Positions 35,561 through 48,909 are shown, counted from the first letter of the stretch. The stretch is 64,000 bases of DNA from Pteria penguin (GCA_035048485.1 CM068587.1:44181996-44245995); one strand, 5' to 3'. Notes: generated by a model not told the origin, from the sequence alone. Translations and numbers: made by a program.

Positions 35561-36302
35561 AGTTGCAACACACTTCACACTTTCAAAAGATTCTTAAACC
35601 GCAATATGAAAACTGTCCCTAAATATTATTATAAAGGAGAGCGAAAAGCTCAAATTTTACATACTCGTCTTCGACTCCATTGCAGCTCTCTGAATCTTGA
35701 CTTGTATAATAACCACGTTATTGAAAATGATAAATGCTTATGTGGGCAAACTGAAAGTGCTGAACACTATCTTGTTAACTGCACAAATTACATAGAAGTA
35801 CGAGAAAATACCTTAGGTATGATCACAGTACCGTACAACATAGAGATCCTTCTTAAAGGATGCCCCCTGTAACAGCGACGATGTCAACAGTGAAATATTC
35901 CTGGAAGTTCAAAATTTTATACTCAAAACAAAGAGGTTTGATTAACGTAATTATACTACTAAGCTCCACTGTGTTGAGATTGTTTTGTGAACATATTATA
36001 TTGTCTTCTCACTAAATACTTGGGTACATGACCAAACACTATAATTTTTCTTCCTTCTTTATTCTTCATTCTCTTTCACTTCCAGTTCCAGTAATTTATT
36101 ACTATAGTCATATTTCATTATTTAATTATGGTTTATATATTATTTCTCGATCATCTTGTCGACAACAATGTATGTTAATTAAACCTTTTGTTAGGAGATG
36201 ACTTAACATAAGATTTTCAATCTTGTTGTCAAATCCTTAAATTCATATGTTATAATAAGTAAATGTTATGATGATTTATTTGAATAAATACTGTTTAAAC
36301 CA
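35561..36302 (+). mobile_element. 5'-truncated CR1-like LINE inserted in minisatellite
   Basis: Plus-strand C-terminal part of a LINE ORF2 followed by a 3' untranslated region ending TTTGAATAAATACTGTTTAA ACC. The peptide includes FKRFLNRNMKTVPKYYYKGE, HTRLRLHCSSLNLDLYNNHV and CLCGQTESAEHYLVNC, the RT C-terminal segment with its CxC...H...C motif. A frameshift lies at about 35865 (after LLKGCPL). The 28-bp array continues on both sides. AACAAAACAAAATCA before and AACAAAAAAAAAATCA after the insertion look like a slightly altered target duplication of about 15 bp. Confidence 0.85.
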
Positions 36303-37231
36303 ACAAAAAAAAAATCATCATGAAGTGCCAAACAAAAAAAATCATCATGAGGTGTGAAACAAAACAAAATCATCATGAGGTGTGAAACAAAACAAAATCA
36401 TCACGAGGTGTGAAACAAAATAAATCATCATGAGGTGTGAAACAAAATAAATCATTATGAAGTGTGAGACAAAATAAATCATTATGAAGTGTGAAACGAA
36501 AGAAATCATCACGAGGTGTGAAACGAAACAAAATTATCATGAGGTGTGAAATAAAACAAAATCATCACGAGGTGTGAAACAAAAAAAATCATTGGAAGGT
36601 GTGAAACAAAACAAAATCATCACGAGGTGTGAAAAAAAATAAATCATCATGAGGTGTAAAACAAAATAAATCATTATGAAGTGTGAAACAAAATAAATCA
36701 TTATGAAGTGTGAAACGCAAGAAATTATCACGAGGTGTGAAACAAAACAAAATCATCATGAGGTGTGAAACAAAATAAATCATCACGAGGTGTGAAACAA
36801 AACAAAATCATCATGAGGTGTCAAACAAAATAAATCACTATGAAGTGTGAAACGAAAGAAATCATCACGAGGTGTGAAACGCAAGAAATCATCATGAGGT
36901 GTGAAACAAAATCTATCATCATGAGGTGTGAAAGGGAATAAATCATCACAAGGTGTGAAACAAAATAAATCATTATGAAGTGTGAAACGCAAGAAATCAT
37001 CACGAGGTGTGAAACGCAAGAAATCATCACGAGGTGTAAAACAAAATCTATCATCATGAGGTGTGAAACGAAATAAATTATCACAAGGTGTGAAACAAAA
37101 TAAATCATTATGAAGTGTGAAACGAAATAAATCATGAGGTGTGACACAAAATAAATCACCATGAGTTGTGAAACAAAATAAATCATCATGAGATGTGAAA
37201 CAAAATAACTCATCACGAGGTGTGAAACAAA
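36303..37231. repeat. 28-bp minisatellite, right part
   Basis: Continuation of the array at 35041-35560, with about 33 units that mix AAACAAAACAAAATCATC, AAACAAAATAAATCATTATG and AAACGCAAGAAATCATCACG forms, each followed by a GAGGTGTG or GAAGTGTG ending. Long minus-strand open frames here (FCFTPHDD-type repeats) follow from the repeat. Confidence 0.92.
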
Positions 37232-37239
37232 ATATCATG

Positions 37240-38395
37240 CAGTATCAACTTTGATGTATGTAAAAGTAAGATAAACTAGAGACGATGTTAATGATATAAA
37301 CATTACAATCGCCGTGATATGTCTCTTCAAGGCTCATTATAGAGTATACTGTTCTTACCTTAATTTCGCACATTGGAGAAAATAAATGGATCATAACATC
37401 ATTACACATAAATTATTAATGTGATGAAATCTAGAATATCCTTAATCCTTAATCTATCAGAATTAGTTTGTAATGTAAAAGAATCAATACGTTTTGTGCA
37501 TATATTTTCTATGAAAATTAAAACTTAGTAACTTTAAAGCCCAACAAGCTACCGAGAACTTGAATGAGAAGTCAAAACATAACACCCCCCCCCCCCCATC
37601 TCTCTCTCTCTCTCTCTCTCTCTCATCGAAACCGCTAGATTTTTACCCTTAGTTTTACTGTTCGATTAATTTTCCTTTCTTATGATTATATGTATACGCA
37701 GCATTTGTTCTCTGTCTGGCTATGTGTTAGTGTGTTGATACACAAGTATATCGCATTTTTATAAATTCGTCACTGACATCATGATATGGTCATGCGACAA
37801 TATCACTCTGTAAATGAAGTAACTTTGGATAGACGTGAAATATGAAGGATACAGAAATTAGTGTATCCCATTTCTAATATATATTGAACCTACCATGTAC
37901 AGTTGTATAAAAAAAAAGAATCACAAATCTGCATTATTCACGTCCACTATCATTGACAAAGTAGATTGTATTTAACGGTTTTGTGAGATGTTCTCTATTT
38001 GGGATTCCAATCACTCCTAATTTTTTATGAATCGACGATTTGATAAGTGAACGGTAAAACTGGACATGCGCACATGAACAGAAATATACGACTAGTAAGT
38101 TTTTGAGAGGGGTGTTGTATTTCATGGGAAAATAACAATTATCATGCAAATTAGAATAACCATTTTTAAAATATTTATTATGCAGAGTAGGGTTGAAGTA
38201 AAGATTCCAAATATTATGAAACAGTACATAAGTAAGAGAATGCAGTACTTGCACTGCGTTTCAAAAATCACCCATTATGTAGTCCTTCTCTCTTGGTCCA
38301 TGATCGTTTTTCTATAGTGATAAGTCTTGCATTGTGTTTTCAATGTTTATTTTTTATACGACTCAATACAGTTTAGATAATTAATACTAATATTG
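37240..38395. other. Intron 1 segment with C/TC simple repeats
   Basis: Unassigned sequence. A poly(C) run followed by (TC)n is at 37585-37624. A minus-strand frame at 37934-38254 has no recognised domain. Confidence 0.4.
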
Positions 38396-38399
38396 AAAC

Positions 38400-38710
38400 T
38401 AATACTGAAAGACTAAAAGACTAGGACTAGAAGACTAAGAGACTAGGACTAGGACTAGGAGACTAAGAGACTAGGACTAGGACAAGAAGACTAAGAGACT
38501 AGGACTAGAAGACTAAGAGACTAGGACTAGGACTAGGAGACTAGGAGACTAGGGCTAGGACTAGAAGACTAAGAGACTAGGACTAGGACTAGGACTAGAA
38601 GACTAAGAGACTAGGACTAGGACTAGAAGACTAAGAGACTAGGACTAGAAGACTAAGAGACTAGGACTAGAAGACTAAGAGACTAATACTGGAAAATTAA
38701 AAGAGACTAA
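38400..38710. repeat. GACTAG-rich tandem repeat
   Basis: Irregular repeat built from GACTAGGACTAG, GAAGACTAAGA and GACTAG words (periods of 6, 22 and 28 bp mixed). Confidence 0.9.
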
Positions 38711-39440
38711 AAGTATTCTAATAACAAAGCAGCATTAATACTATTTCCAATGCAATACATCCAACCCGTATGTGTACAATATCTATCTTATATGTCAACG
38801 TTATAATTAATTCTCGTGATGTCACTGCAAATGCTCTATCAAATGCAGATTTAATCATAAAGACATTTCAGGATATTGAATTATAACGGAGTGTCCGAGA
38901 ATTATGACAATTATAGCATATCGAGTATCAACAATTATTCTATGACCACAATTAATATTACATGAAAATAAAACAATCTTGAGGACGCCATTTAACATCT
39001 GAAAGGTCATAGGGTCACACTACATCCTTTAATGTGATATCATTTAAAAGTTACAAAAAGTTTCGGACCTCTGTCATTTCGGTCTTACTTCATATCTATA
39101 TTTATTTTACGAGCGAGTCCTTGTTGATGACATAATTTTATCAATTCGGTGACTTGTTGATTACTTGGTCATATTTCTTGTTTCTACCTTTATCTTTGTA
39201 CCCAGTTCCATTCCCGCTCGTCCATACATGTCGGGAAATCATATTCATTTGCTTCCCATACTTTTTCTTACCATGTTTCGTTGGGCATTTACATATATCC
39301 CGAGACCCTGTCGACCAAACCTCCTGTATCTACGATATATCCCCTCTCCTGCTTTCCTTACATTTTCCCCAATCTTTACATTCCATATTTTATTATACAA
39401 ACAAAGGCGGGGTGGTAGGTTTATATAGGAATCACTCTGT
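38711..39440. other. Intron 1 segment, unassigned
   Basis: No gene or mobile element recognised. Confidence 0.35.
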
Positions 39441-39444
39441 CTAT

Positions 39445-40205
39445 CTTCACATCTTGTCCGCGCCATAATTTCTTAACCCCTTGTCGGATCTGGATAATAT
39501 TTCACACAATTGTTGTACATGACCCAAGGGTGTGTCGTGATCTCGTTTCATGGTCATATCTTCAAGGTCAAGGTCACAGTGCACACATATCCGAAACCCT
39601 TGTCCGGGCCATAACTTCTTAATACCAAGTTGGATTTGGATAATATACCACACACTTGTTGTCCATGACCTAAGGGTGTGTCATGATCTTCACTCAAGAT
39701 CATAGTTAAGATCAAGTGCACGCATGGTAAAAATCCTTATCCGCGTGATAACTCCTTATTGCTATGTTTTCACCCAATTTATGTCCATCATGACCTAGGG
39801 TGTTTCATGACCTCGATTAAAGGTCATATCTTCAAGGTCAAGGTCACAGTGCACACATAGCCGAAAATTTTGTATATGCCATAACTTCTTACTGCCGGTT
39901 GAATCTGTAAAACATTTCACATAATTGTTGTCTGTCTGTCTGTCTGTTCATGAAACTTGTCAGGGCCATAACTTCTTCCTTTTACTTTGGAGGGAGATAA
40001 TATTTTACACAATTGTTGTTCATGACACAAGTGTGTGTCATGCACTTGAACTAAGGTAATATCTACAAGGTCCAGTTCACAGTGTATAAATAGCCACAGT
40101 TCTTGTCCAAGTCATAATTTCTTCCTTTTGATTTGGAGGCAGATATTATTTTACATAATTGTTGACCTTGGATGTGTCATGACCTTGAACTACAATTAAC
40201 CCCCC
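39445..40205. repeat. 90-150-bp tandem repeat, about 6 diverged copies
   Basis: Units restart with TTGTCCGCGCCATAATTTCT (39447), TTGTCCGGGCCATAACTTCT (39600), TTATCCGCGTGATAACTCCT (39747), a TATGCCATAACTTC copy (about 39872), TTGTCAGGGCCATAACTTCT (39957) and TTGTCCAAGTCATAATTTCT (40103). They share TATCTTCAAGGTCAAGGTCA and CACAATTGTTGT blocks. It ends in a C16 run at 40201. This is a typical mollusc dispersed/tandem repeat. Confidence 0.85.
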
Positions 40206-40345
40206 CCCCCCCCCCACTGCTCCCCTTCCGTACCGAATAGTGCAAAACATTTCTAGATCCGTCTATGTGTTGCCATTAATGAACAAGTAATATGCAAGAT
40301 GTATGTAATGTAAAAAAGATGAAAAAAATGATAATGTTACTTGAT

Positions 40346-40721
40346 TAATGTGTTATTATACCCTTTTTCCTGATGCTGTGTGCCTGTGGAACTTTCTACA
40401 GTGTTAGTTCACATTCATTTATGTATGTAATGCTGAATTATATTTGCTTCGTCTGTATTTAAGGACATTCACGGCGGGTGTGACTAGCCAAACAGGAGAC
40501 GCTTACTCCTCCCGGGCACCTGGTCTCGCCTCTAAAATTCAAGGGTCCGTGAATGTCAACTATGGTACATTGTTGTTAGTGGCATAGTCATGTGACACCA
40601 GTTACTTTCGTATTTTACATAAACATCACACTTATTCCCTTTGCAGTGTGGAGCTCGTAAAAAACTTCTCCGCGGAGGGTTTGACTTAAGTGTTATTATA
40701 CCTATTTTCCCCGATCTTGGT
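40346..40721. repeat. ~345-bp repeat, copy 1 (of a tandem pair)
   Basis: Includes TGTGCCTGTGGAACTTTCTA, TGCTGAATTATATTTGCTTC, GGACATTCACGGCGGGTGTG, GAGACGCTTACTCCTCCCGG and GGTCCGTGAATGTCAACTAT. It ends TGTTATTATACCTATTTTCC, where a second copy starts but is interrupted by the LINE at 40722-42013. Non-coding, common in mollusc DNA. Confidence 0.85.
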
Positions 40722-42013
<1,292 letters not shown>

Positions 42014-42310
42014 ACTTTCCCCGATCTTGTGTGGCTGTGACACTTTCTACACAATATTTGTTTCCATTCCATGTATATATACAGTGCTGAATTATATTTT
42101 TTTCATCTGTATTTAAGGACATTCGTTGAGGGTGTTGCTAGCCAAATAGGAGACGCTCACTGCTCCTGTACACCTTGTCTCACCTCTGAATTTCAGGGGT
42201 CTGTGAATATCAACTGTGGGACATGTTGTTAATCCTATAGTCATGTGTAACACCAATTACTGTCGTATTTTGAAAACCTACTGCTGCATATGTGGTAAAT
42301 AATGCAGGGC
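42014..42310. repeat. ~345-bp repeat, copy 2
   Basis: Continues the unit interrupted by the LINE: TGTGGCTGTGACACTTTCTA, GTGCTGAATTATATTTTTTT, AAGGACATTCGTTGAGGGTG, GAGACGCTCACTGCTCC, GGTCTGTGAATATCAACTG. About 80 percent identical to copy 1. Confidence 0.8.
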
Positions 42311-42497
42311 CTTAGAAGAAAACATTCTAAAAGTTTGAGTGGAATTTACTTTGTTTCGTAACGTGACAAAATTGTACATGATCGACCAAAAAGAGTTGCC
42401 CCCCCCCCCCCCCAATTTCCCGGTTCATACGGGCCAGTAATACACCAGCATACATATACATAGACTCGTTATAGGTTAAAAGTTTCTGTACCTCAGC

Positions 42498-43008
42498 AAC
42501 TAGACCTGTTATATATTTGTACGCAAGCTGTGTACTTGTTATATTCTATACGTAAGCAGTACACCTGTTATATGTTCTGTATGTAAGCAGTAGACCTGTT
42601 ATATGTTCTGTACGTAAGCAGTAGACCTGTTATATTCTGTACGTAAGCAGTAGACCTGCTATATGTTTTGTACGTAAGCAGTAGACCTGTTATATGTTCT
42701 GTATGTAAGCAGTAGACCTGTTATGTGTTCTGTACGTAAGCAGTAGACCTGTTATATGTTCTGTATGTAAGCAGTAGACCTGTTATATGTTCTGTATGTA
42801 AGCAGTACACCTGTTATATGTTCTGTACGTAAGCAGTAGACCTGTTATATGTTCTGTATGTAAGCAGTAGACCTGTTATATTCTGTATGTAAGCAGTGGA
42901 CATGTTATATGTTCTGTACGTAAGCAGTAGACCTGTTATATTCTGTACGTAAGCAGTAGACCTGTTATATGTTCTGTACGTAAGCAGTAGACCTGTTATA
43001 TAGTTTGT
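42498..43008. repeat. 31-bp minisatellite, about 16 copies
   Basis: Unit GTTCTGTACGTAAGCAGTAG ACCTGTTATAT, with a 29-bp variant lacking GT and TGTATG/TGTACG alternation. Confidence 0.92.
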
Positions 43009-43009
43009 C

Positions 43010-44210
43010 TGTCTGTTTGTTTGCAAAAATTAGACCTTACACATAAGTTTTTGAATGCTTTGTGATAGAGCTTCCATCTTTCATACGAGGAATCCTTGTG
43101 ATAAAGGGTCAAAGCACAGTAATTCCATTTCCCATAGGGTCCCATGTTAAATTACCAAACTTCCAGCAAGATTTACACAGCATCCTACATTTTAGCTATA
43201 TATAATCCACATATCAAAATGTTTGTCATATCCTCCTTTATCAGAATTTTAACAATTTACCATAGGTTATATCTACCTTAATTTCGAGAAAATCATGCTG
43301 GAAGGGGGTCACCCCCAAAATTTACCAAGTTCAAATGTAAACAACAACCGCTTTCTAGGTCATAAAATTTTTACATTAGCGAAATGAGAAAAAAAATATG
43401 ATTTTACAGCAGAATCAATCTTTATTTATAGATTGATCAAATAATTTCATCCAATCACCGCCCCTGATACACTGAAATAGTAGTCCATCGCTCCTACATC
43501 GCATCAGCCAATCACAACTCTCGTTAATTAATCACTATTCTTTGACCAAGACCTTTCCACTCAGCATATTTGAACATCGTCTTCTTACATCTTGTTCATA
43601 ACTTTTGATTTGTAAGTGATAAGGTGTTCATTATGAATATTCCTTGTAGCAAGACCTTGCCACTGACTCTGACATATCTGACATACTTCTTAAAGCCTTA
43701 AACCTTGGTCAGAACTTTCGAACGGTAAGCGACATGGATTTCATATCTTACGTGTATTCTTTAAGTCAATACGTTTACTGATACCAACATTTTGACCTCG
43801 TGACCTTGACCTTCGCGTTTGATATAATTCTTGAAAATTTTAACCTTGGCCATAATTTTTGAGTTGTAAATGAAAGAACTTTTATATTTCACAACCCTTA
43901 TTTCCCAACGGCATGCGCTTATAGTTGGTTGGACATTTGACTTGACCTTCTAGTTTGACCTACTTTAGAATAACATTTTTATTTGATAAACGGAGCAATT
44001 CGTGCTTCACAAAAACATATCGTTTGTTTTGATGTTGTTTTATATCGTAAAGATGTCGTCGACATATTTGCAAATCATTCGGATATATCTGTGGCGATAT
44101 GTTGTTTGATAAAGGCGAACCAATATGGTCCTTTGGTCCTTTCTTTGAGGGGTTTTTTTTTGGGGGGGGGGGGGGTTGTCCCCCGATTTTCGCAAAAGCG
44201 TGTTGACATT
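43010..44210. other. Intron 1 segment, unassigned, old repeat pieces
   Basis: TTAAACCTTGGTCAGAACTT (about 43695) and TTTTAACCTTGGCCATAATT (about 43835) look like old copies of the repeat seen at 21765 and 44255. No gene supported. Confidence 0.45.
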
Positions 44211-44605
44211 AAATCTCATTCGTCTGTCTGTCCGTCGGTCTTTCCGTCTGTCACGAAAACTTTAACCTTGGTCGTAACTTTTTAACCATAAGACGTAGGG
44301 CCTTCATTTTTGGCATGTGTGTCACTAAAGGCAGTACCTTTCCGGTTGTACCCAATTTTTTATCATGTGAAGTGTACCGTGACTTCTGACCTACTTCAAT
44401 ATAACGTTTTAACCGTATTACGTGGGGCCTTCATTATTGGCTTGTGTGCCCCTAATGTAAATTCTCAATCATGTCAGAATCTAGTATAATTTCATCAAAC
44501 TTTACAAGGTTCCGCTGCATATACATGTAAACATGCACAACCATGACAATATGTTGTCCTTACTGATAGGACCCCGAATACGGGGGAGCACAATTCTTTT
44601 TTGTT
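44155..44605. repeat. Dispersed repeat, copy 2, with G-run
   Basis: A T8G13 run (44153-44175), then GTCTGTCTGTCCGTCGGTC, ACTTTAACCTTGGTCGTAAC, AGACGTAGGGCCTTCATTTT and the end CTGATAGGACCCCGAATACG. Shared with 21765-21945. Confidence 0.8.
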
Positions 44606-44609
44606 TGTT

Positions 44610-45685
44610 TGTTTTGGTTTTGTTTTGTTTTGTTTTGTTTTTTGTTTGTTTTTATTTGTTTGTTCTGCGTCCTTTTGCTATAAGATTTTGAACCCCAAAA
44701 CCATGAAAACAACCAAGGAAACCCATTTTGAAACTTCTTTTTCTCAATACCAAATCTTTTCTATTCTAATATAAATGTGATCTATATGAAATGGCATCTT
44801 GACGTAATGATAATGAAATTATCCCAATGATTCTGCTCAAGAATAATACATGTATATCTTGTTTTTACTTTTTGTTGTGTATTTGATATAGTCTACACCA
44901 TTAAGAATGATGGAAAGGGAACTTTGTTTTGTATGCATGGTTGTTTGTTTTCCTCCATGACCGGCTGATAGGTATTTCAATTTTAAAAGGACGTAGAATC
45001 AAGACTAATTTACGGTTTGAGTTTTCCGATTTGACGAGAATCCGGAATCAATAGGGGGGAAAAGATGAACCCAGGTCGGTTAATCCGCCTATGGGGGAAA
45101 GTCTATGCTGATAATCAGAAGGGGGAAAACCGTACCGATAGAATATCCCCTTTAGAGGGAGAAGATTTATACTGGGTCGGTTTATCCGGGGGGAAAGTCT
45201 ATGCGGGGGAATAGTCTATGCTACAACACCGGCAATGCCTCGCGCAGCGATAGCATGCAAGAGCAAGTAACTCCAGTCTAAGTTTAAGAATGCCTACAGT
45301 ACGGTTCTTTATTTAGCCTCTGAATGTCCGATCTGTGCTTTTTTCTTCCTTACAATACCTAACAACGCAAATATGCATACTGTAATAGGGGATACAGCTG
45401 CATTCAAATGACATCAGATATAAACGCATTTACTAAAAGAATAATACGATATATTCATAATGGATTTTCCCTCAAAATCGTGACTTTTTCTACACTTTAT
45501 GACCTCGAAAGCAGAAAAGGGACTTGAAATCAGAAAAGAATGACACTGGAATTCATCTAGGGCGAAGTACCTGTATAATCTATATAATTCCTCGATACAA
45601 ATAATGCATATGCCTTCTGTATATTTCTGATAATAACAAAACAAGTACTCTTCAGTTAGGTATATATACTAGCGACATACCAGCA
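44610..45685. other. Intron 1 segment next to exon 1
   Basis: A (TTTTG)n run at 44600-44655. At 45050-45220, repeated GGGGGAAAGTCTATGC and GGTCGGTTTATCCG words suggest an old imperfect tandem duplication. No gene seen. Confidence 0.4.
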
Positions 45686-45692
45686 TACTCAC

Positions 45693-45749
45693 CAATCTGA
45701 TATCTTTGGGGCTGTGGAGGACAGCGCCTACGTTGTCTTTATTCTGCAT
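45693..45749 (-). CDS. SORD: SORD exon 1 (start codon exon)
   Basis: Minus strand: ATG at 45749-45747, 19 codons, then a consensus GTGAGT donor at 45692-45687. The peptide reads DNVGAVLHSPKDIRL at its C-terminal end, which matches the first beta strands of animal sorbitol dehydrogenases (form NLS-V-HGP-DLRL). The exon ends in phase 0 directly after the Leu, the expected boundary to the ENVPIP segment in exon 2. The start is the first ATG of the exon, at the family's usual distance from the GDxRxE-like strand. No clear TATA box or other core promoter is visible just upstream (45750-45950). The exon was recognised only by homology and splice logic, because it is too short to stand out as an open frame. 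Confidence 0.85.
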
Positions 45750-46760
45750 TGTTAAGATCTCAGGTTATTACGTGTTATCTGAGAATGTGTGTAGACGGGA
45801 AGGAGGTCATCCTAGAGTGTATCATGAATATTGACAGGTGTTTCTACCAGACTACACATACATAACAAACATCTTTACAATGTACTACACACATACATAG
45901 GTACACGTATATATAGGCATTGGCATCCACAGTATATATGAGATTAATGTGGCGGATAAACCATGATGCCCGAAACAAACATTATGTAGCACTACCATAG
46001 AAATATACAAGTACATTGACATTAAAAAGCAAACACTGGGCAAAAAAAATCATATTTTTTTTTTCAAGAAATTCATCAACTTAGTCCCCCCCCCCCCCCA
46101 CTCTCTCTCCAGTGGTGTAGCTACCTGATATGCGTGTAGGCATACATAATATCACAAAAAAGAACAAATACAGATTTATGACACTTTCCATGTTGCACAG
46201 TCGTAGGAACAAAGACGTTGATGTTGCGCGGATCGTCTACAAACTTGTGGATGCGAAACTGCGCCGTATGTTGTTATTTTGCATTCATGCACCAGTTCTC
46301 ATCTTTCTCAAAATTGCAGCAGTTCACTAAGATATACTTTTATCTCATCCTAACATCCTTTCTAGCGTTGATTTCTCTATAAATTAGAATTTATTGTAAT
46401 AATATTACTTCATTACTCAGGGTCGCAAAAATTTGGGATTCAGCTGTTTGACGAAGACTTCCACATACATTCATTCAACAAAGATTTGGTAATGTCGAAT
46501 TGAAATGATTTGTCATCATAGTGTACTTGTGAAATGGTTTAACACCCAACACTGACAATTTTGTTGAAGACAAAATATTCTTATTTTTACAGAATACAGC
46601 AAAATTCTACAGATCATTTTAATCCTACATTTCAGGGTCTAAAAGCCAGGAAGTGGCTTCTAGTGCCCTCTAAATAAAAAAAAAATCCGGAGGGAGGGGG
46701 CATGACCGAGACCCCATAGGCAGGCTCGCCTTCAACTTTAAAGCATACACATTATTGTTA
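45750..46760. other. 5' flank of SORD, no recognised feature
   Basis: Holds a C-run at 46086-46099 followed by CTCTCTCT. I see no TATA box or CpG-rich core close to the SORD ATG; transcription could start from a 5' untranslated exon further upstream. Confidence 0.35.
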
Positions 46761-46769
46761 GCCTAAATA

Positions 46770-47695
46770 TGTCACTGGTCGTGCGGGCAAGTTCTCTGGA
46801 TAGAATGCAGTGCCGCGCGGGGTAGTTCTCTGGATAGAATCCCGCGAGTAGTGCGGGCCAGTTCTCTGGATAGAATCCTATGCCGCGAGACCAAGTTCTC
46901 TGGATAGAATCTCGTACCGCGCGACCAAGTTTTCTGGACAGAATCCCGTATCGCGCTGGGCAGTTATTTGGAAAGAATCCCGAGTCGCATGGGATAGTTC
47001 TCTGGATAGAATCCTGTGCCGCGCGGAACAGTTCTCTGGAATCCCGTGTCACGCGGGGAAGTTCTCTGGATAGAATCCCATGTCGCGCAGGACAGTTCTC
47101 TGGATAGAATCCCGTGTCGCGCGGGACAGTTCTCTGGATAGAATCCCGTGACCCGCGGGACAGTTCTCTGGATAGAATCCCGTGTCGCGCAGGAAAGTTC
47201 TCTGGAATCCCGTGCCGCGCGGGACGGTTCTCTGGATAGAATCCCGTGTCCCGCGGGACAGTTCTCTGGAATCCCGCGCCGCGCGGGACAGTTCTCTGGA
47301 TAGAATCCCGTGCCCCGCGGGACAGTTCTCTGGATAGAATCCCGTGTCGCGCGGGACAGTTCTCTGGAATCCCGTGCCGCGCGGGACAGTTCTCTGGATA
47401 GAATTCCCTGCCCCGCGGGACAGCTCTCTGGATAGAATCCCGTGTCGCGCGGGACAGTTCTCTGGAATCCCGTGCCGCGCGGGACAGTTCTCTGGATAGA
47501 ATCCCGTGCCGTGCGGAACAGTACAGTTCTCTGGATAGAATCCCGTGCCACGCTGGGTTGTTCTCTGGATAGAATCTTGTGTCACGCGGTGTAGTTCTCT
47601 CAATAAAATCCCCTGTCGTGCGAGCCAATTCTCTAGAGAGAATCCCGTGTCGCAGGGGTCAGACCTGTAGAATTCAATGTCGCGCGGTCCATCAG
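46770..47695. repeat. GC-rich 30/34-bp minisatellite between two divergent genes
   Basis: About 28 units of the form GTTCTCTGGATAGAATCCCG TGTCGCGCGGGACA (34 bp), mixed with a 30-bp form that lacks TAGA. Each unit contains CGCGCGG or CCCGCGGG, making this the most CpG-dense kilobase of the window. All three minus frames stay open for 150-300 codons because the 4-bp deletion form shifts frame regularly; this is not a protein. Position: 1.0 kb upstream of the SORD ATG and 1.05 kb upstream of the LPMO ATG. Confidence 0.93.
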
Positions 47696-48108
47696 GATAG
47701 CATTCCGTATCCCGTATCCAGTTATATTACTTATTAAAGTGAACACTTCTACACGTTTTGAAATATTTGTTTGATCTCCATTTACATCAAAATTCAAATT
47801 CAAAGATTCATTAATCACCAGTCTTTGCATTATCTATAAACATACTGACAAAACAAACAGAAGACAGAGACACAGAATGACGACTACTGTAAAACCATAT
47901 GCTACAATAAGAAATACTACATTAATTCACTTACACAGTGACGTTATCGGACTGATGCATTGAACTGAAATGTATACCTATGTTAATGCACCCAACGGTG
48001 AGAGAGCTTAAGTGTGGCAAAGTCTATCGTCACCTCGGTTTTTACTGTCCCATCCGAAAGGCAATGCACCACATTAATGTGACATGCATCTGGGATCAAA
48101 GACTCATC

Positions 48109-48154
<46 letters not shown>

Positions 48155-48741
48155 GATACGCAACTGCGTGAACAATTATATGAGAAGTGTTTAAAATCTC
48201 CTCGAGTCAAAACACAACCTCCAACCTCTGTTTTCACGCTAGTTTACTTTACAGTCATAATGTGCATGTAGGTGTTCGATGAAATGAATTAGGCGTGCAT
48301 GAAATTAGAATTTGACGACAGATGGAGAAGAGAAGGTACAAAGGTATACAAGATACCAAGAGTGTACTTGTCTCAAATAGCTATAAATTGTTAAATGTCA
48401 CAGAGTGTAGCTTGTGGCCACATGCTGACACATTTTCTCAGATCTTGTGACCAGGTCACTACGATGCTTAATCACCTGGTCAGGTTTAATTTTGAGGCTT
48501 TACCTATTACCTAAGTTCGTTAATAATGCTCGTTCAACCCACACCTTGTGGCCACTGCATATACAAATGCATTGTGTCCCTTGACCTATCATTATATCCT
48601 ACACACTAACAGTTTGAGCCGAGTGGATGATGTGAGCACGCGAATCTGTTTCAGATTCTAGCGAGGTGCAGTTTTGCGATAATAGTTTTTTCGCTTAAAT
48701 GTGTTTCATAGCATAGATATGATTTATCAAAACAAAGCAAC
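47696..48741. other. 5' flank of the LPMO exon
   Basis: Contains a (TC)n microsatellite at 48113-48150. No definite promoter; the 100 bp before the ATG are AT-rich. Confidence 0.4.
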
Positions 48742-48909
48742 ATGGAATTTATTGTCATTTCACTAGTGTTACTGTGCCAGATAGACTTAAATTACGTTAA
48801 TGGACATGGACACCTGATTGTTCCACCTCAACGTTCTTCTCTATGGAGAACTATTCCTGGAGCGCCAAGAAACGTCGATGATAACGGTTTAAATTGTGGC
48901 GGATTTGCT
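48742..48909 (+). CDS. AA15-type lytic polysaccharide monooxygenase, first exon
   Basis: 56 codons followed by a consensus donor GTAAGT (48910). The peptide starts with a hydrophobic signal sequence (MEFIVISLVLLCQ...) that should be cleaved after Gly21, exposing His22. The mature N-terminus HGHLIVPPQRSSLWR is the hallmark of chitin/cellulose-active LPMO family AA15 (LPMO_10 fold), where the N-terminal His forms half of the copper histidine brace. NVDDNGLNCGGFA fits the family's N-DN-L-CGGF(A) motif at the exon boundary. These secreted copper enzymes cleave chitin or cellulose oxidatively, and in invertebrates serve digestion or cuticle/shell chitin remodelling. The next exons (VQW, CGVCGD motifs) were not found to the right, so the gene either has long introns running out of the window or is a lone exon. 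Confidence 0.85.

Noticed and set aside
36537..37238. FCFTPHDD-type repeat protein on the minus strand
   Set aside because: Frames derive from the 28-bp minisatellite; several overlapping registers are open at once.
43983..44285. 100-codon plus frame
   Set aside because: Runs through a T/G homopolymer and a dispersed repeat; no domain.
46738..47628. A 296-codon minus frame of PARHGILSREL-type repeats
   Set aside because: All three minus frames are open and show the same peptide words in different registers, as expected from mixed 30- and 34-bp units.
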